DNA of 64,000 nucleotides from Bacteroidota bacterium (GTDB lineage: Bacteria; Bacteroidota; Bacteroidia; UKL13-3). Below the pieces are notes generated by a model. That model did not search any database. It was not told the origin of the DNA and worked only from the letters and a program-made list of their open reading frames with translations. This document shows, in pieces, positions 1 through 9,440 of this stretch (position 1 is its first letter; the number at the start of each line of letters is the position of its first letter). The DNA lies in NCBI GenBank assembly GCA_027491355.1, contig JAIXWI010000029.1:124001-188000 (forward strand). The letters run 5' to 3'. A program made the position numbers and the translations under genes.

Positions 1-476
1 CCTCCTTTACCAGAAAAAATTTTAGAAACAGGAACCATGAACGTATCATTTTTGACACTGTCTATTGAGTTTATTTGGTAACCAATTGATGAAAAAGGCG
101 CCAATCCAAATGACAACCCTATTTCTTTTTTAGTCGACAAAGGCATTCCAAAATTGATATAGGAAAGCCATGCATTGCTATTGGTTACTTTTTGATTAGC
201 TGTTGCTATTTCAGCATTGCTTAAGGCAGCACCTGCTTCAATATTGGTTTGTTTTAAAGCTCCAAAAGATGCGCTATTGGAAACATTGATCAGAGATTGC
301 ATGCGTATACCCTGGCCTATTTGTCCCATAGACAAAAAATTGGCATTGCCAGTATATACAATTTCACCTATCCCCAACATAGAATAAGGAGAAGCTGTAA
401 TGTTTTGAGCATACACAAACCTACATGTCATAGTCAAAATAGCCGCAAAAAATAAACAGAATCTGTTTTTAAACAT
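1..476 (-). CDS. Outer membrane protein, 5' part only (C-terminus runs off the window)
   Basis: Not in ORF track. Minus-strand reading gives MFKNRFCLFFAAILTMTCRFVYAQNITASPYSMLGIGEIVYTGNANFLSMGQIGQG..., a signal peptide plus FadL/OMPP1-like N-terminus. Its ATG overlaps the coaX stop (ATGTTTAA). Confidence 0.65.
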   Translation of the reverse strand, partial: MFKNRFCLFFAAILTMTCRFVYAQNITASPYSMLGIGEIVYTGNANFLSMGQIGQGIRMQSLINVSNSASFGALKQTNIEAGAALSNAEIATANQKVTNSNAWLSYINFGMPLSTKKEIGLSFGLAPFSSIGYQINSIDSVKNDTFMVPVSKIFSGKG

Positions 477-1182
477 TCAATTGCAAAATTAAATGAAGCC
501 CGTACATCATCAGGTTTCTCTCAACAAATAAAGGGCTTTTAAGTTGTTTTGACAAAAGTTCTGCATTTCCACCGCAAAGCAAAACTTGTAAATCAGGGTA
601 TTGCACTCGAAGTGCCTGAATGTGGTATTCAATTTCTGCAATCATACCAAAGTAAGCGCCACTTTGCATGCAATCTATTGTGTTTGTACCTATTTGTACT
701 TCAGGAATTTTAGCTGCTAAAAGTGGCAATTTACCAGTAAAATGATGCATGCTATTTAAACGCATTTGTAAACCAGGACTGATTGTACCGCCAATGTATT
801 CATTTTTTGCATTTACCAAATCCAGCGTCAAACAGGTTCCCGCATCAAACACTAAACATGATTTTCCCTTGTGAAAATATTGTGTTGCAGCCGCCAATGC
901 AATTCTATCTGTGCCCAAGGTTGTAGGACTTGAATACTTATTAATAAAAGGTAATTTGAGGTCATGGTTTAGCAAAAGCAATCCTTTAATTGAAGTAAAA
1001 TCTTCAACTGATTTAGAAGTTACGTTACTGGCTATAGCATGATTTACATTGTTTACATCCATGAGCATTTGTAGCTCAGTTGCTACTAAATTGTCAAAAG
1101 TCTTACACCATTCCAATTGTGATCCTTTAAAAAGAGCCACTTTGGTGCTCGTATTTCCAATATCAACTGTCAGTTTATTCAT
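469..1182 (-). CDS. coaX: Type III pantothenate kinase
   Basis: N-term LTVDIGNTSTKVALF, GTDRIALAAA, VFDAGTCLTLDLV, GGTISPGLQMR motifs typical of CoaX. Confidence 0.93.
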   Translation of the reverse strand: MNKLTVDIGNTSTKVALFKGSQLEWCKTFDNLVATELQMLMDVNNVNHAIASNVTSKSVEDFTSIKGLLLLNHDLKLPFINKYSSPTTLGTDRIALAAATQYFHKGKSCLVFDAGTCLTLDLVNAKNEYIGGTISPGLQMRLNSMHHFTGKLPLLAAKIPEVQIGTNTIDCMQSGAYFGMIAEIEYHIQALRVQYPDLQVLLCGGNAELLSKQLKSPLFVERNLMMYGLHLILQLNV

Positions 1183-1936
1183 TGCTGCTATTCAAACTAC
1201 AATATACAAGCTCTTTGTTCAAAAAACTCAAAATCTCCCCATCAATCATAACATGTAACTTACCATGGTTACCGATTCCCAATATTTGACCTGTCTGTTT
1301 GATACCTTTAATGATAAATTCGGCAGACTCACCTTTTTGCAGTAAATGACTTTCATACAAACTTTTCAATGGTTCAAATTTTCTCATTTGCAGCATGCTA
1401 TAAAAATGATCTAGACACTGACAAAGGGCTTTTCTGAGCATTGGTAATTCAAATTTTGTACCACTTAGTTGAGCCAATGAAATTGCGAATGCGTTCTCAA
1501 AGTTAAGTTGATTGACATTGAGCCCAATTCCCACTACACTGTTTTTGAGTTTATTACCAGCAATGGAATTTTCAATCAAGATACCCCCTATTTTATGCCC
1601 ACTCACTACCAAATCATTGGGCCACTTAATCCAAACTTTTTTATCAGGAAGAAAGGTGGCTAAAAACTGCCTGCAGGCCAAGGCAATGGCAAAATTCAAA
1701 TACATTTGTTCCTCAATCTTTAAAAAATGAGGGTTATACAGTACGCTTAATAATAAGTTTTGTGAAGGCGCAGACTCCCATTTAGCATTTGCTTGTCCTT
1801 TCCCTTGGCTCTGAAAATGAGTGTAAAGTAAAGTCCCCTCAGGTATTTTATTAAACTGTTCTTCCAATTTCAATGCTTCATTGGTAGAACTTGTTTCTTC
1901 AATAAAAATAACGTGATTACCTGTAATAGAGTTCAT
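1175..1936 (-). CDS. birA: Biotin--[acetyl-CoA-carboxylase] ligase
   Basis: SSTNEAL, QGKGQANAKWES (GRGR-like loop), WIKWPNDLVVSGHKIGGILIEN, VGIGLNVN. Confidence 0.93.
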   Translation of the reverse strand: MNSITGNHVIFIEETSSTNEALKLEEQFNKIPEGTLLYTHFQSQGKGQANAKWESAPSQNLLLSVLYNPHFLKIEEQMYLNFAIALACRQFLATFLPDKKVWIKWPNDLVVSGHKIGGILIENSIAGNKLKNSVVGIGLNVNQLNFENAFAISLAQLSGTKFELPMLRKALCQCLDHFYSMLQMRKFEPLKSLYESHLLQKGESAEFIIKGIKQTGQILGIGNHGKLHVMIDGEILSFLNKELVYCSLNSSNE

Positions 1937-1981
1937 ATTGAGGAAAAAGGTTATTTTGCATAAATTTTAGTTCCTGTAAAA

Positions 1982-2512
1982 ATGGCCAAAAGCACCGAAA
2001 AAAAAACACCTTTGAAAAAAACACCTGCAAAAAAAGTTGCTGTAAAAAAAACACCTGCAACAAAAAAAGCAGCTGTAACTGCGGCTAAAACCGCTAAATC
2101 TTCCCCAAAAACAAGCAAAGTAGCGCTTAAAAAAGCCGAAAAAACCATTGAAAAAATGGATGATGGAACCTTGTTGGCTTTGACTGTAGCACAAGGCATG
2201 TTTGAGAAAAAAGCGGAAGACATTCGTATTTTAGACATGCGTCAATTGAAAGGAGCATCTGCAGACTTTTTTGTAATCAGCCACGCGAGCAACGACAAAC
2301 AAGTAGAGGCTATTTCTAAAAGTTTAGAAGATGAAGTAAAAAAGAATCTCAATCAAACTCCTTGGCACCGAGAAGGATACGAGAATTTAGAATGGGTACT
2401 TACTGATTATATTGATGTTGTTGCACATGTTTTCCAAAAAGACCTAAGGGGTTTTTATGACATTGAAGGTTTATGGGGAGATGCTGTTGAAGTTCCATTT
2501 GAAGGAAAATAA
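1982..2512 (+). CDS. rsfS: Ribosome silencing factor RsfS with Lys/Ala-rich N-terminal extension
   Basis: C-terminal ~119 aa (from Met59): ADFFVISHASNDKQVEAIS...WVLTDYIDVVAHVF...YDIEGLWGDA. The first 58 aa are H1-like (KKTP x3). Confidence 0.9.
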   Translation: MAKSTEKKTPLKKTPAKKVAVKKTPATKKAAVTAAKTAKSSPKTSKVALKKAEKTIEKMDDGTLLALTVAQGMFEKKAEDIRILDMRQLKGASADFFVISHASNDKQVEAISKSLEDEVKKNLNQTPWHREGYENLEWVLTDYIDVVAHVFQKDLRGFYDIEGLWGDAVEVPFEGK

Positions 2513-2537
2513 TTTCACTTTCAATTTTGCTGATTTC

Positions 2538-4214
2538 ATGTTAAAAAAATACTTGATTTTAATAGGGTTATTTGTTCTAGCTTTCAATACATTAACGGCA
2601 CAGACAGAGAAAACTCAAGAAAAAGGAGAGTTTTCAGGCAACTTCCAAACCAATAACCAATTTTATGTTAAAGATAGTAGCATTGGAGCCAATACCACCC
2701 AATACCAAAAACAACTATCAAGTACAGATGCATGGTTATTGCTCAATTACAAATACAATGGCTATGCAGTAACTTTGAGATATGATTTGTTTAATAATTC
2801 GCCGCTAATGAACCCACAAGAGGCGTATACAAAATCAGGATTGGGAATTTGGAGCATTAGTAAACAGTTTGACAAACTAGATGTAACCGCTGGTTATTTT
2901 TATGACCAAATTGCTTCAGGGATGGTATTCAGAGCCTACGAAGATAGAAATCTTGGACTAGACTTTGCTGTTCAGGGGGCTAGACTCAGATGGAACCCAA
3001 CTGAAAATACCAGCTTTAAAGCATTTACTGGATTGCAGAAATACAGATTTGATTTGAGACCTGTTGTAATAAAAGGAGCCGATTTAGAACATTTGGTTGA
3101 AATAAATGAAAATCTTAGTTTAAATCCAGGTGTCGGCATAGTCAATAGAACCATTGACAACAACACCATGGATGTAATTGCCGCTAGTATCAACAATTAC
3201 GCCATAGAAAACCGTTTCTTACCTACTTACAACGTGTTTGCTGTATCATTGTACAATACCCTTCGGTATAAAAACATTACATGGAGTGTAGAGTACGCAC
3301 AAAAAACTGAAGAAGCAATTGTCAATCCTAGTAATAGCAGAATGGAACTGCATGCAGGAAAAGTATTTTTAACAAGTTTTTCATATTCTCAAAAGGGATT
3401 TGGATTGAATGCCCAATACAGGTACATCGATAAATTTTCATTCAGGACCTCTCCACTAGAAAATCAGAACTTAGGAATGATTGCATACTTACCAAGTATT
3501 ACCAAACAAAATGTTTACAGACTTTTAGCCAGGTACAATGCTTTTACGCAAGAATTTGGTGAAAACGGACTTCAAATAGAACTCAGCTACAAACCAAAAT
3601 TTTTGAAAAAACACCAAAGTCAAATTAATTTCAACTATTCATTAGCAACAGCATTGAACAATATGAACCTGCAAACACTTGGTTTTTCAGGTGCAGATAA
3701 ACGCAGGTATTTTAGAGAATACAATATTGAAGTACAACACAAATTTAATAAATCGTTTAAGTTGAGTTTGGGCTATCAAATGATCAACTACGACCAACAA
3801 CTCTATGAAGCTAAACCAGGCGTACCATATGTTCAATCTCAAACATTTTTTGGCGAAGCAACTTATAAACTTACCCCTACCAAATCTATCAGAATAGAAG
3901 GTCAATACTTGACATCCAAACAAGATTTAGGAAGTTTTGTAAACGGCTTAATCGAGTTAAACATAGCACCACATTACTCTTTTAGTATTGGAGATATGGT
4001 GAATATAGAACCCGGTTACATCAACAAACCAGCTTCAGGTAAATCATTTGAATTGGTTCATTATTACACTTTTTTTGGGGCTTACACATATAAAAACACC
4101 CGCTTAACAGGTGGCTATATCAGACAAGTTGAAGGGGTTAATTGTACAGGAGGAGTATGTAGGGTTGAACCAGCTTTTAATGGTGTAAGAATTGGTTTGG
4201 TTACAAATTTTTAA
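2538..4214 (+). CDS. DUF6029-like beta-barrel/porin-like outer membrane protein
   Basis: Start re-assigned to ATG 2538 (MLKKYLILIGLFVLAFNTLTAQ signal peptide). Long barrel-like sequence with NNQFYVKDSSIGA and ending in F. Confidence 0.7.
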   Translation: MLKKYLILIGLFVLAFNTLTAQTEKTQEKGEFSGNFQTNNQFYVKDSSIGANTTQYQKQLSSTDAWLLLNYKYNGYAVTLRYDLFNNSPLMNPQEAYTKSGLGIWSISKQFDKLDVTAGYFYDQIASGMVFRAYEDRNLGLDFAVQGARLRWNPTENTSFKAFTGLQKYRFDLRPVVIKGADLEHLVEINENLSLNPGVGIVNRTIDNNTMDVIAASINNYAIENRFLPTYNVFAVSLYNTLRYKNITWSVEYAQKTEEAIVNPSNSRMELHAGKVFLTSFSYSQKGFGLNAQYRYIDKFSFRTSPLENQNLGMIAYLPSITKQNVYRLLARYNAFTQEFGENGLQIELSYKPKFLKKHQSQINFNYSLATALNNMNLQTLGFSGADKRRYFREYNIEVQHKFNKSFKLSLGYQMINYDQQLYEAKPGVPYVQSQTFFGEATYKLTPTKSIRIEGQYLTSKQDLGSFVNGLIELNIAPHYSFSIGDMVNIEPGYINKPASGKSFELVHYYTFFGAYTYKNTRLTGGYIRQVEGVNCTGGVCRVEPAFNGVRIGLVTNF

Positions 4215-4218
4215 GCAT

Positions 4219-5118
4219 ATGCATTTCAAACATATTTATTTTTTTATTGCTGCTTCTTTATTCATTGTAGCTTGTAAAGAAACACCACCATATATCAATT
4301 TAACACCATCTAATGTCAATTCAGATACAACTTTTGTTGTGCAACAAATTCCTGCTGCCCAAGCATCTACAGTATTGATAGAAGATTTTACAGGGGTAAG
4401 GTGTCCGAATTGTCCCGATGCACAAGTGGAAGCTAAAAATCTAATGGCAAACAATCCAAATAGAGTGAATGTAATTACCATTCATCCTTTGAATTTATTG
4501 AATTCACTTACTACTCCTTTTAGTAAGGAATTACGTGGCGATAAGGTTACCAGTAATTATGATTTTAGAACACAAGCTGGTAAAGAAATTTTCAGTTTGA
4601 TTGGTATCTCTAATTCTTTACCAATAGGAACCATCAACAGAAACTTATTTTCTGGTGAAACAAACAGAGTCATCGATTATCCTAAATGGGCTGCTTATGT
4701 AAATGCTGAATTATTAAAATCAACACCTGTAAACATTGATGTAAAATCGTATTACACACCTAAAGACTCCATAGCTATTGATTTAACTTTAACTTATACA
4801 GAAGCTGTTGCTGATACTAACTATTTTACTGTTGCCATCATAGAAAACAAGTTAAAAGATGTTCAAGAAAGAAACACAGGAACGGGTGTAATTTATGATA
4901 CAGCTTATATTCATGAACACATTCTAAGAGCTGTTGTTACCAGTTTCCAAGGTGATTTATTAAAGGCACCATTGGTGAAAGGACGTGTTTTTAAAAAGAT
5001 TTTATTGTATAAAACTGATCCTGCATGGAACAAAAACAATTTAAAAATCATTGCTTTTGTGCATGGAAATACAACCATTAAAAATGTTATACATAGCAAA
5101 GAAGTTGATATACAATAG
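4219..5118 (+). CDS. Omp28-related outer membrane lipoprotein
   Basis: Start re-assigned to ATG 4219. Lipobox FIVACKE; FTGVRCPNCPDA CxxC region typical of Omp28-like proteins. Confidence 0.75.
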   Translation: MHFKHIYFFIAASLFIVACKETPPYINLTPSNVNSDTTFVVQQIPAAQASTVLIEDFTGVRCPNCPDAQVEAKNLMANNPNRVNVITIHPLNLLNSLTTPFSKELRGDKVTSNYDFRTQAGKEIFSLIGISNSLPIGTINRNLFSGETNRVIDYPKWAAYVNAELLKSTPVNIDVKSYYTPKDSIAIDLTLTYTEAVADTNYFTVAIIENKLKDVQERNTGTGVIYDTAYIHEHILRAVVTSFQGDLLKAPLVKGRVFKKILLYKTDPAWNKNNLKIIAFVHGNTTIKNVIHSKEVDIQ

Positions 5119-5713
5119 TTGGTTAATTGTTGCTGGCTTATGCTGTCTTTCAATTGCATGTAACAATGCAAAGGATGATGCTTATGTGAATGGCATTGCT
5201 GCTGAGCGTTTGCAGGAGCAAGCCTTATTTATAGATCCAGTAAACAGCCCACTTGATAGTATTGAGAGGATTGGTTTTACAAGACTTAACTACTTTCCCA
5301 TTGATATGGCATACAAGGTAAATGCCAATTTACAAAAATTCACCCAAGTAGATACATTCGACTTACCTCATTCCAATAACTTTAGAAAACCCTATCAAAA
5401 ATATGGGGTAGTTCAATTTGAACTCAATGGACAAACATTTGAATTATTGGTGCTAGAACCCGTAAAACATAAACCTGGTTACGAAAACTCATTGTTACTT
5501 TGTTTTACAGATGCTACATCCGGGAAAACCAGCTACCACAATGGACGTTACCTCGACTTGGTTAAACCAGACTCAACTTTAATTGAACTAGATTTTAATA
5601 AGGCTTATAATCCATATTGCGCGTACAGCAAAAGGTACCATTGTCCAATTCCTCCTGCAATGAATCGCTTAAATATTGCCATTGAAGCTGGAATGAAATT
5701 TGAATCACACTAA
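5084..5713 (+). CDS. DUF1684 domain-containing lipoprotein
   Basis: Lipobox LSIACNN; GFTRLNYFPIDMAYKV, LLLCFTDATSGKTSYHNGRYLDL, DFNKAYNPYCAYSKRYHCPIPPAMNRL. Confidence 0.8.
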   Translation: MLYIAKKLIYNSWLIVAGLCCLSIACNNAKDDAYVNGIAAERLQEQALFIDPVNSPLDSIERIGFTRLNYFPIDMAYKVNANLQKFTQVDTFDLPHSNNFRKPYQKYGVVQFELNGQTFELLVLEPVKHKPGYENSLLLCFTDATSGKTSYHNGRYLDLVKPDSTLIELDFNKAYNPYCAYSKRYHCPIPPAMNRLNIAIEAGMKFESH

Positions 5714-7062
5714 GGCTTTCTCTGAACCCAATAATAAATGGGGATACCCGCTAATACAATGCCTAAACCTGGGTAACTGAATTCTGGTTTTAACAACAAC
5801 AAACTGATACAAATGCCCGTTGCAATAACAATGTACAATAAGGGAATAAACGGGTATGCCCAAACTTTGTAAGGTCTATCCAAATCGGGTTGTTTTTTCC
5901 TTAAAACAAAAACAGCAGCAACGGTTAAAATGTAAAACAACAACACTGCAAAAACAACATAGTCGAGCAAGTCTCCATAAGAACCACTAAGGGTTAACAA
6001 GGCTGCCCATACCCCTTGAATGAGCAATGCAACTTGTGGACTTTGGTTCTTGTTGAGTATTGCCGCTTGTTTAAAAAACAAACCATCTTTGGCCATGGCA
6101 TAATAAACCCTTGCACCACTCATTGTAAGACCATTGATACAACCAAAGGTAGAAACCATAATGAGGATAGCCATCATATAAGCCCCATATTCACCAAAAA
6201 GGGTTTGCATAAACAAGGTACCTACCCTGTCTGAAGGTGCATGCTGTATGGCATCAAAAGGCAGTACTTGAACGTACATAAAATTGGCCAACACATATAA
6301 AAGCGTTACCCCACTTGTCCCTATCACCAATGCCTTAGGTAAATTCCTATCTGGCCGATTGATTTCTGATGCAGAGAAGGTAATATTGTTCCAAGCATCA
6401 CTGGAGAAGATTGACCCTACCAAAGCTGCAGCAAACAAAACAGGACTTAAGTTTGAAAATGAAACATTTTGGCTATTGAATTGCCATTGACTGCTGTTAT
6501 TACCCATTAACCAATACATGCCACTACCAATTAAAAAAAGTAGGGCCAATACTTTACTAACCGTAAAAATGTTTTGCAAAAAAGCTGCTTTTTTAACCTC
6601 TCTGAAATTTGAAAGTGTTAACAGAAATATAGTAGAAATTGCCAATACCTGAACAGTACTCAATTTAAAACCAGCAACTGAAAACAAAATTTGTTGTTCA
6701 GAAATCTGAGGTATAAGTACGCCAGTGAAACGGGCAAAGGCAACAGCAACAGCAGCAATGGTTCCTGTTTGAATAACTGTGAACAAAGTCCATCCGTATA
6801 AAAATCCAAACAGCTTACCATAAGCTGCCTGTAAGTATACATATTGACCACCCGCTTTAGGCATGGCTGCCCCTAATTCAGCATAACTTAATGCAGCAAG
6901 TAAAGTAAACAACCCTGTTCCAACCCAAGCTAACAAAAGCATTTCAGGGCTTAACAATTCTCTTGACATGCCAGCTGAGACTATAAAAATGCCTGAACCA
7001 ATCATACTGCCCATGACCAACATGACAGCATCAAATAAGTTCATTTTTTGAATATTTTTCAT
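5710..7062 (-). CDS. APC-superfamily amino acid permease
   Basis: MNLFDAVMLVMGSMIGSGIFIVSAGMSREL; AELGAAMPKAGGQYVYLQAAYG; about 12 hydrophobic segments. Start taken as ATG 7062. Confidence 0.88.
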   Translation of the reverse strand: MKNIQKMNLFDAVMLVMGSMIGSGIFIVSAGMSRELLSPEMLLLAWVGTGLFTLLAALSYAELGAAMPKAGGQYVYLQAAYGKLFGFLYGWTLFTVIQTGTIAAVAVAFARFTGVLIPQISEQQILFSVAGFKLSTVQVLAISTIFLLTLSNFREVKKAAFLQNIFTVSKVLALLFLIGSGMYWLMGNNSSQWQFNSQNVSFSNLSPVLFAAALVGSIFSSDAWNNITFSASEINRPDRNLPKALVIGTSGVTLLYVLANFMYVQVLPFDAIQHAPSDRVGTLFMQTLFGEYGAYMMAILIMVSTFGCINGLTMSGARVYYAMAKDGLFFKQAAILNKNQSPQVALLIQGVWAALLTLSGSYGDLLDYVVFAVLLFYILTVAAVFVLRKKQPDLDRPYKVWAYPFIPLLYIVIATGICISLLLLKPEFSYPGLGIVLAGIPIYYWVQRKP

Positions 7063-7544
7063 GAGCAGATTTGTTTGGCAATGGGCACCCAATTTTCATT
7101 TGGCGCAATTAAAAATCCTTGAACACCAACGGCCAATCCACAGTCAATGTCTCTTTGCTTGTCGCCTATAAAATAAGATTGAGTAGGGTCAATACCGTAT
7201 TTAGCAATAGCTTTCTCTACTAACAAAGAGGCAGGTTTCCTACACAAACATTTGCTTTGATTGGGATGATGCGGACAGTAATAAATATGGGTCAATTCAA
7301 TGCCAGAATTGCCTAAATAGTTCTTTAAATAACTGTGCATGGCATGCATTTCAGTACGTCCATATTCCAATTTGGAAATACCACCTTGGTTGGTAATAAC
7401 AATGAGTAAAAAACCATTGTCTTTAAAAAGTTGTAAGCCTTCAACAACATGAGCTAACACTTCAAAATCAGAAAGTTTTTTGACATAATCGCCTAGTTCT
7501 TTATTGATTACACCATCTCTGTCTAAAAAAATTGCTTTGTTCAT
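7059..7544 (-). CDS. HAD-family hydrolase, D-glycero-beta-D-manno-heptose 1,7-bisphosphatase-like
   Basis: FLDRDGVINKE, ITNQGGI, CLCRKPASLL, YFIGDKQRDIDCG (GmhB-like, with Zn-type Cys cluster YCPHHPNQSKCLC). Confidence 0.85.
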   Translation of the reverse strand: MNKAIFLDRDGVINKELGDYVKKLSDFEVLAHVVEGLQLFKDNGFLLIVITNQGGISKLEYGRTEMHAMHSYLKNYLGNSGIELTHIYYCPHHPNQSKCLCRKPASLLVEKAIAKYGIDPTQSYFIGDKQRDIDCGLAVGVQGFLIAPNENWVPIAKQICS

Positions 7545-7704
7545 GTTGTCCTTAAATTCCTATTAAAATGCAAGTAAAGAAATTAAGTGCACAAATAGAA
7601 AAACCAAATGAATAGAACAAACAATAAAATAAGTCTGCCACAAACTCAAGTGTCAGGTCTTATTAATTTGGCATTTTAACTTGTATCAATTAATATTGAA
7701 GAAC

Positions 7705-8439
7705 GTGGGCAAAAAAATTGTTATCATACCAACTTACAACGAAAAAGAAAACATCCGAGAAATTCTGCAGGCTGTTTTTAACTTGAATCAAGATTTTCAT
7801 GTGTTGGTTGTTGACGATAATTCTCCGGATGGCACAGCTGGTATTGTGAAAGCCCTTCAAGAACACCACCCAAATCAACTCCATTTATTAAATAGAAAAG
7901 AAAAAAACGGCTTAGGTACAGCTTATATAGATGGATTCAAGTGGTGTTTGAACGCAGGCTATGATTTTATTTTTGAAATGGACGCAGATTTTTCTCACAA
8001 TCCATCTGATTTACCTAAGTTACTTTCAGCATGTGAACAAGGTGCTGATATGTCTATTGGTTCTAGATATAAAACTGGTGTAAATGTGGTTAACTGGCCC
8101 ATGAGCAGAGTAATGTTGAGTTATTTTGCCTCTTCTTATGTAAGGCTCATTACTGGTTTAAAAATTCATGATACCACCGCTGGATTTGTTTGCTACCAAG
8201 CACATGTATTGAAACACTTGGATCTTGACAAAATCAAATTCAGAGGTTATGCTTTTCAAATTGAAATGAAGTATACCACTGCCATGCATGGATTTCAAAT
8301 TGAAGAAGTTCCAATTATTTTCACAGACAGAACCAAAGGTGAATCAAAAATATCAAGAGGCATCATTAAAGAAGCCATTTGGGGCGTATTGAGCATGAGA
8401 CTCAAAAGTTTTTTCAGAAAGTATCCAAGCTACAAATAA
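7705..8439 (+). CDS. Polyprenol/dolichol-phosphate mannosyltransferase-like GT2
   Basis: IIPTYNEKENI, VVDDNSPDGTA, FEMDADFSHNP, MSIGSRYK. GTG start at 7705 preferred over TTG 7681. Confidence 0.88.
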   Translation: MGKKIVIIPTYNEKENIREILQAVFNLNQDFHVLVVDDNSPDGTAGIVKALQEHHPNQLHLLNRKEKNGLGTAYIDGFKWCLNAGYDFIFEMDADFSHNPSDLPKLLSACEQGADMSIGSRYKTGVNVVNWPMSRVMLSYFASSYVRLITGLKIHDTTAGFVCYQAHVLKHLDLDKIKFRGYAFQIEMKYTTAMHGFQIEEVPIIFTDRTKGESKISRGIIKEAIWGVLSMRLKSFFRKYPSYK

Positions 8440-8446
8440 GCTTTCC

Positions 8447-8587
8447 CTATTTACAATTTGGATTTACCATGCCATTGTTTTCAAAATAAGAACTTACATA
8501 AGGAATACCTAAGTTCAAACCTCTCAATATAAAAAGTATGCCCATGAGCAATAGCATATAAGGTGTAAATTTCAATATTTTACTACG
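8447..8587 (-). pseudogene. C-terminal relic of a TauE/SafE-family membrane protein
   Basis: Open stretch reads ...RSKILKFTPYMLLLMGILFILRGLNLGIPYVSSYFENNGMVNPNCK*, resembling the end of Bacteroidota 'sulfite exporter TauE/SafE' proteins. A stop lies just upstream and there is no remaining N-terminus. Confidence 0.5.
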
Positions 8588-8660
8588 TTATACAATTGGA
8601 ATAAGTAGACCCTTCATCATTCAAATTGATTGACATTACTGCAATCAAAAAACATATAAA

Positions 8661-9440
8661 CTAAAGCTTTGCTATTTCAGATGTAATGGTATTTTTAGTG
8701 TATTCATAACCGCTTTCGAATATTTTTTGAGCAGCGGAAAGCTTGAACAAATGGTATTGCATTAAACCTGGTGGTTCTATAAATAAATCGCATTGGGCAA
8801 TTGCGTTTTGAATATTCGCCCTGATTCCAATATGAATGAGCCTATCAGTGTAATTTCTAGCACTGTATTTTACTGGCTCTACTTTTACAGGGTTGACATT
8901 GACACCAATAACTTTATCTACTTTCCCTAACAATGGCTGAACAGGTAAGTTATTCACCAAACCTCCATCTACAAACAATGTGCCTTGAATGGCGTATGGC
9001 CTAATGATCAATGGAAATGCAGATGAAGCCATGATGGCATCAACCAAGTTCCCATGTGAAAAAACATGTGCACTTGCATCTGATAAATTGGTTGCAGTTA
9101 CATACAATGGCATTTGTAGGTCTTCCATGTTTTTGTTTGCTAAAATTCTTTCTAAATTTTTTTTGAGGCCGTCTGGTTTAAAGATTCCTAAACGCGGTCT
9201 TCTGAGGGAGAGCAATTCAAACAAATCCAGATCATGAATCAACTCAAAAATAGTATCAGGAGAATTGCCTGCTGCATACAATGCACCTACAATGGCACCT
9301 GCACTGACGCCAGAAATCATTTGCGGGTAAATTCCAACTTCATTCAGCGCCTTTAAAACTCCTATATGCGCAATGCCTCTTACACCACCACCCGAAAGCG
9401 CAATGCCAATTTTGTAGTTACCGTCATTAAACGGAAGCAT
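8661..9440 (-). CDS. Patatin-like phospholipase family protein
   Basis: ALSGGGVRGIAHIGVL, GVSAGAIVGALYA (GxSxG), VDGGLVNNLPV (DGG). Confidence 0.92.
   Translation of the reverse strand: MLPFNDGNYKIGIALSGGGVRGIAHIGVLKALNEVGIYPQMISGVSAGAIVGALYAAGNSPDTIFELIHDLDLFELLSLRRPRLGIFKPDGLKKNLERILANKNMEDLQMPLYVTATNLSDASAHVFSHGNLVDAIMASSAFPLIIRPYAIQGTLFVDGGLVNNLPVQPLLGKVDKVIGVNVNPVKVEPVKYSARNYTDRLIHIGIRANIQNAIAQCDLFIEPPGLMQYHLFKLSAAQKIFESGYEYTKNTITSEIAKL

Noticed and set aside
1982-2100. Tandem DNA repeat/CRISPR-like array in the AAACACCTGCAAA repeats
   Set aside because: Repeats are short, coding and explained by the KKTP(A)K peptide repeats; no spacer structure.
1951-2238. Minus-strand ORFs (1951..2238, 1967..2194) rich in Phe/Cys
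   Set aside because: Antisense shadow of the Lys/Ala-rich repeats in rsfS; low-complexity F runs arise from complementing AAA codons.
4385-4440. CxxC in Omp28-like protein as thioredoxin active site
   Set aside because: Lacks the wider thioredoxin WCxxC context; treated as the family-typical motif only.
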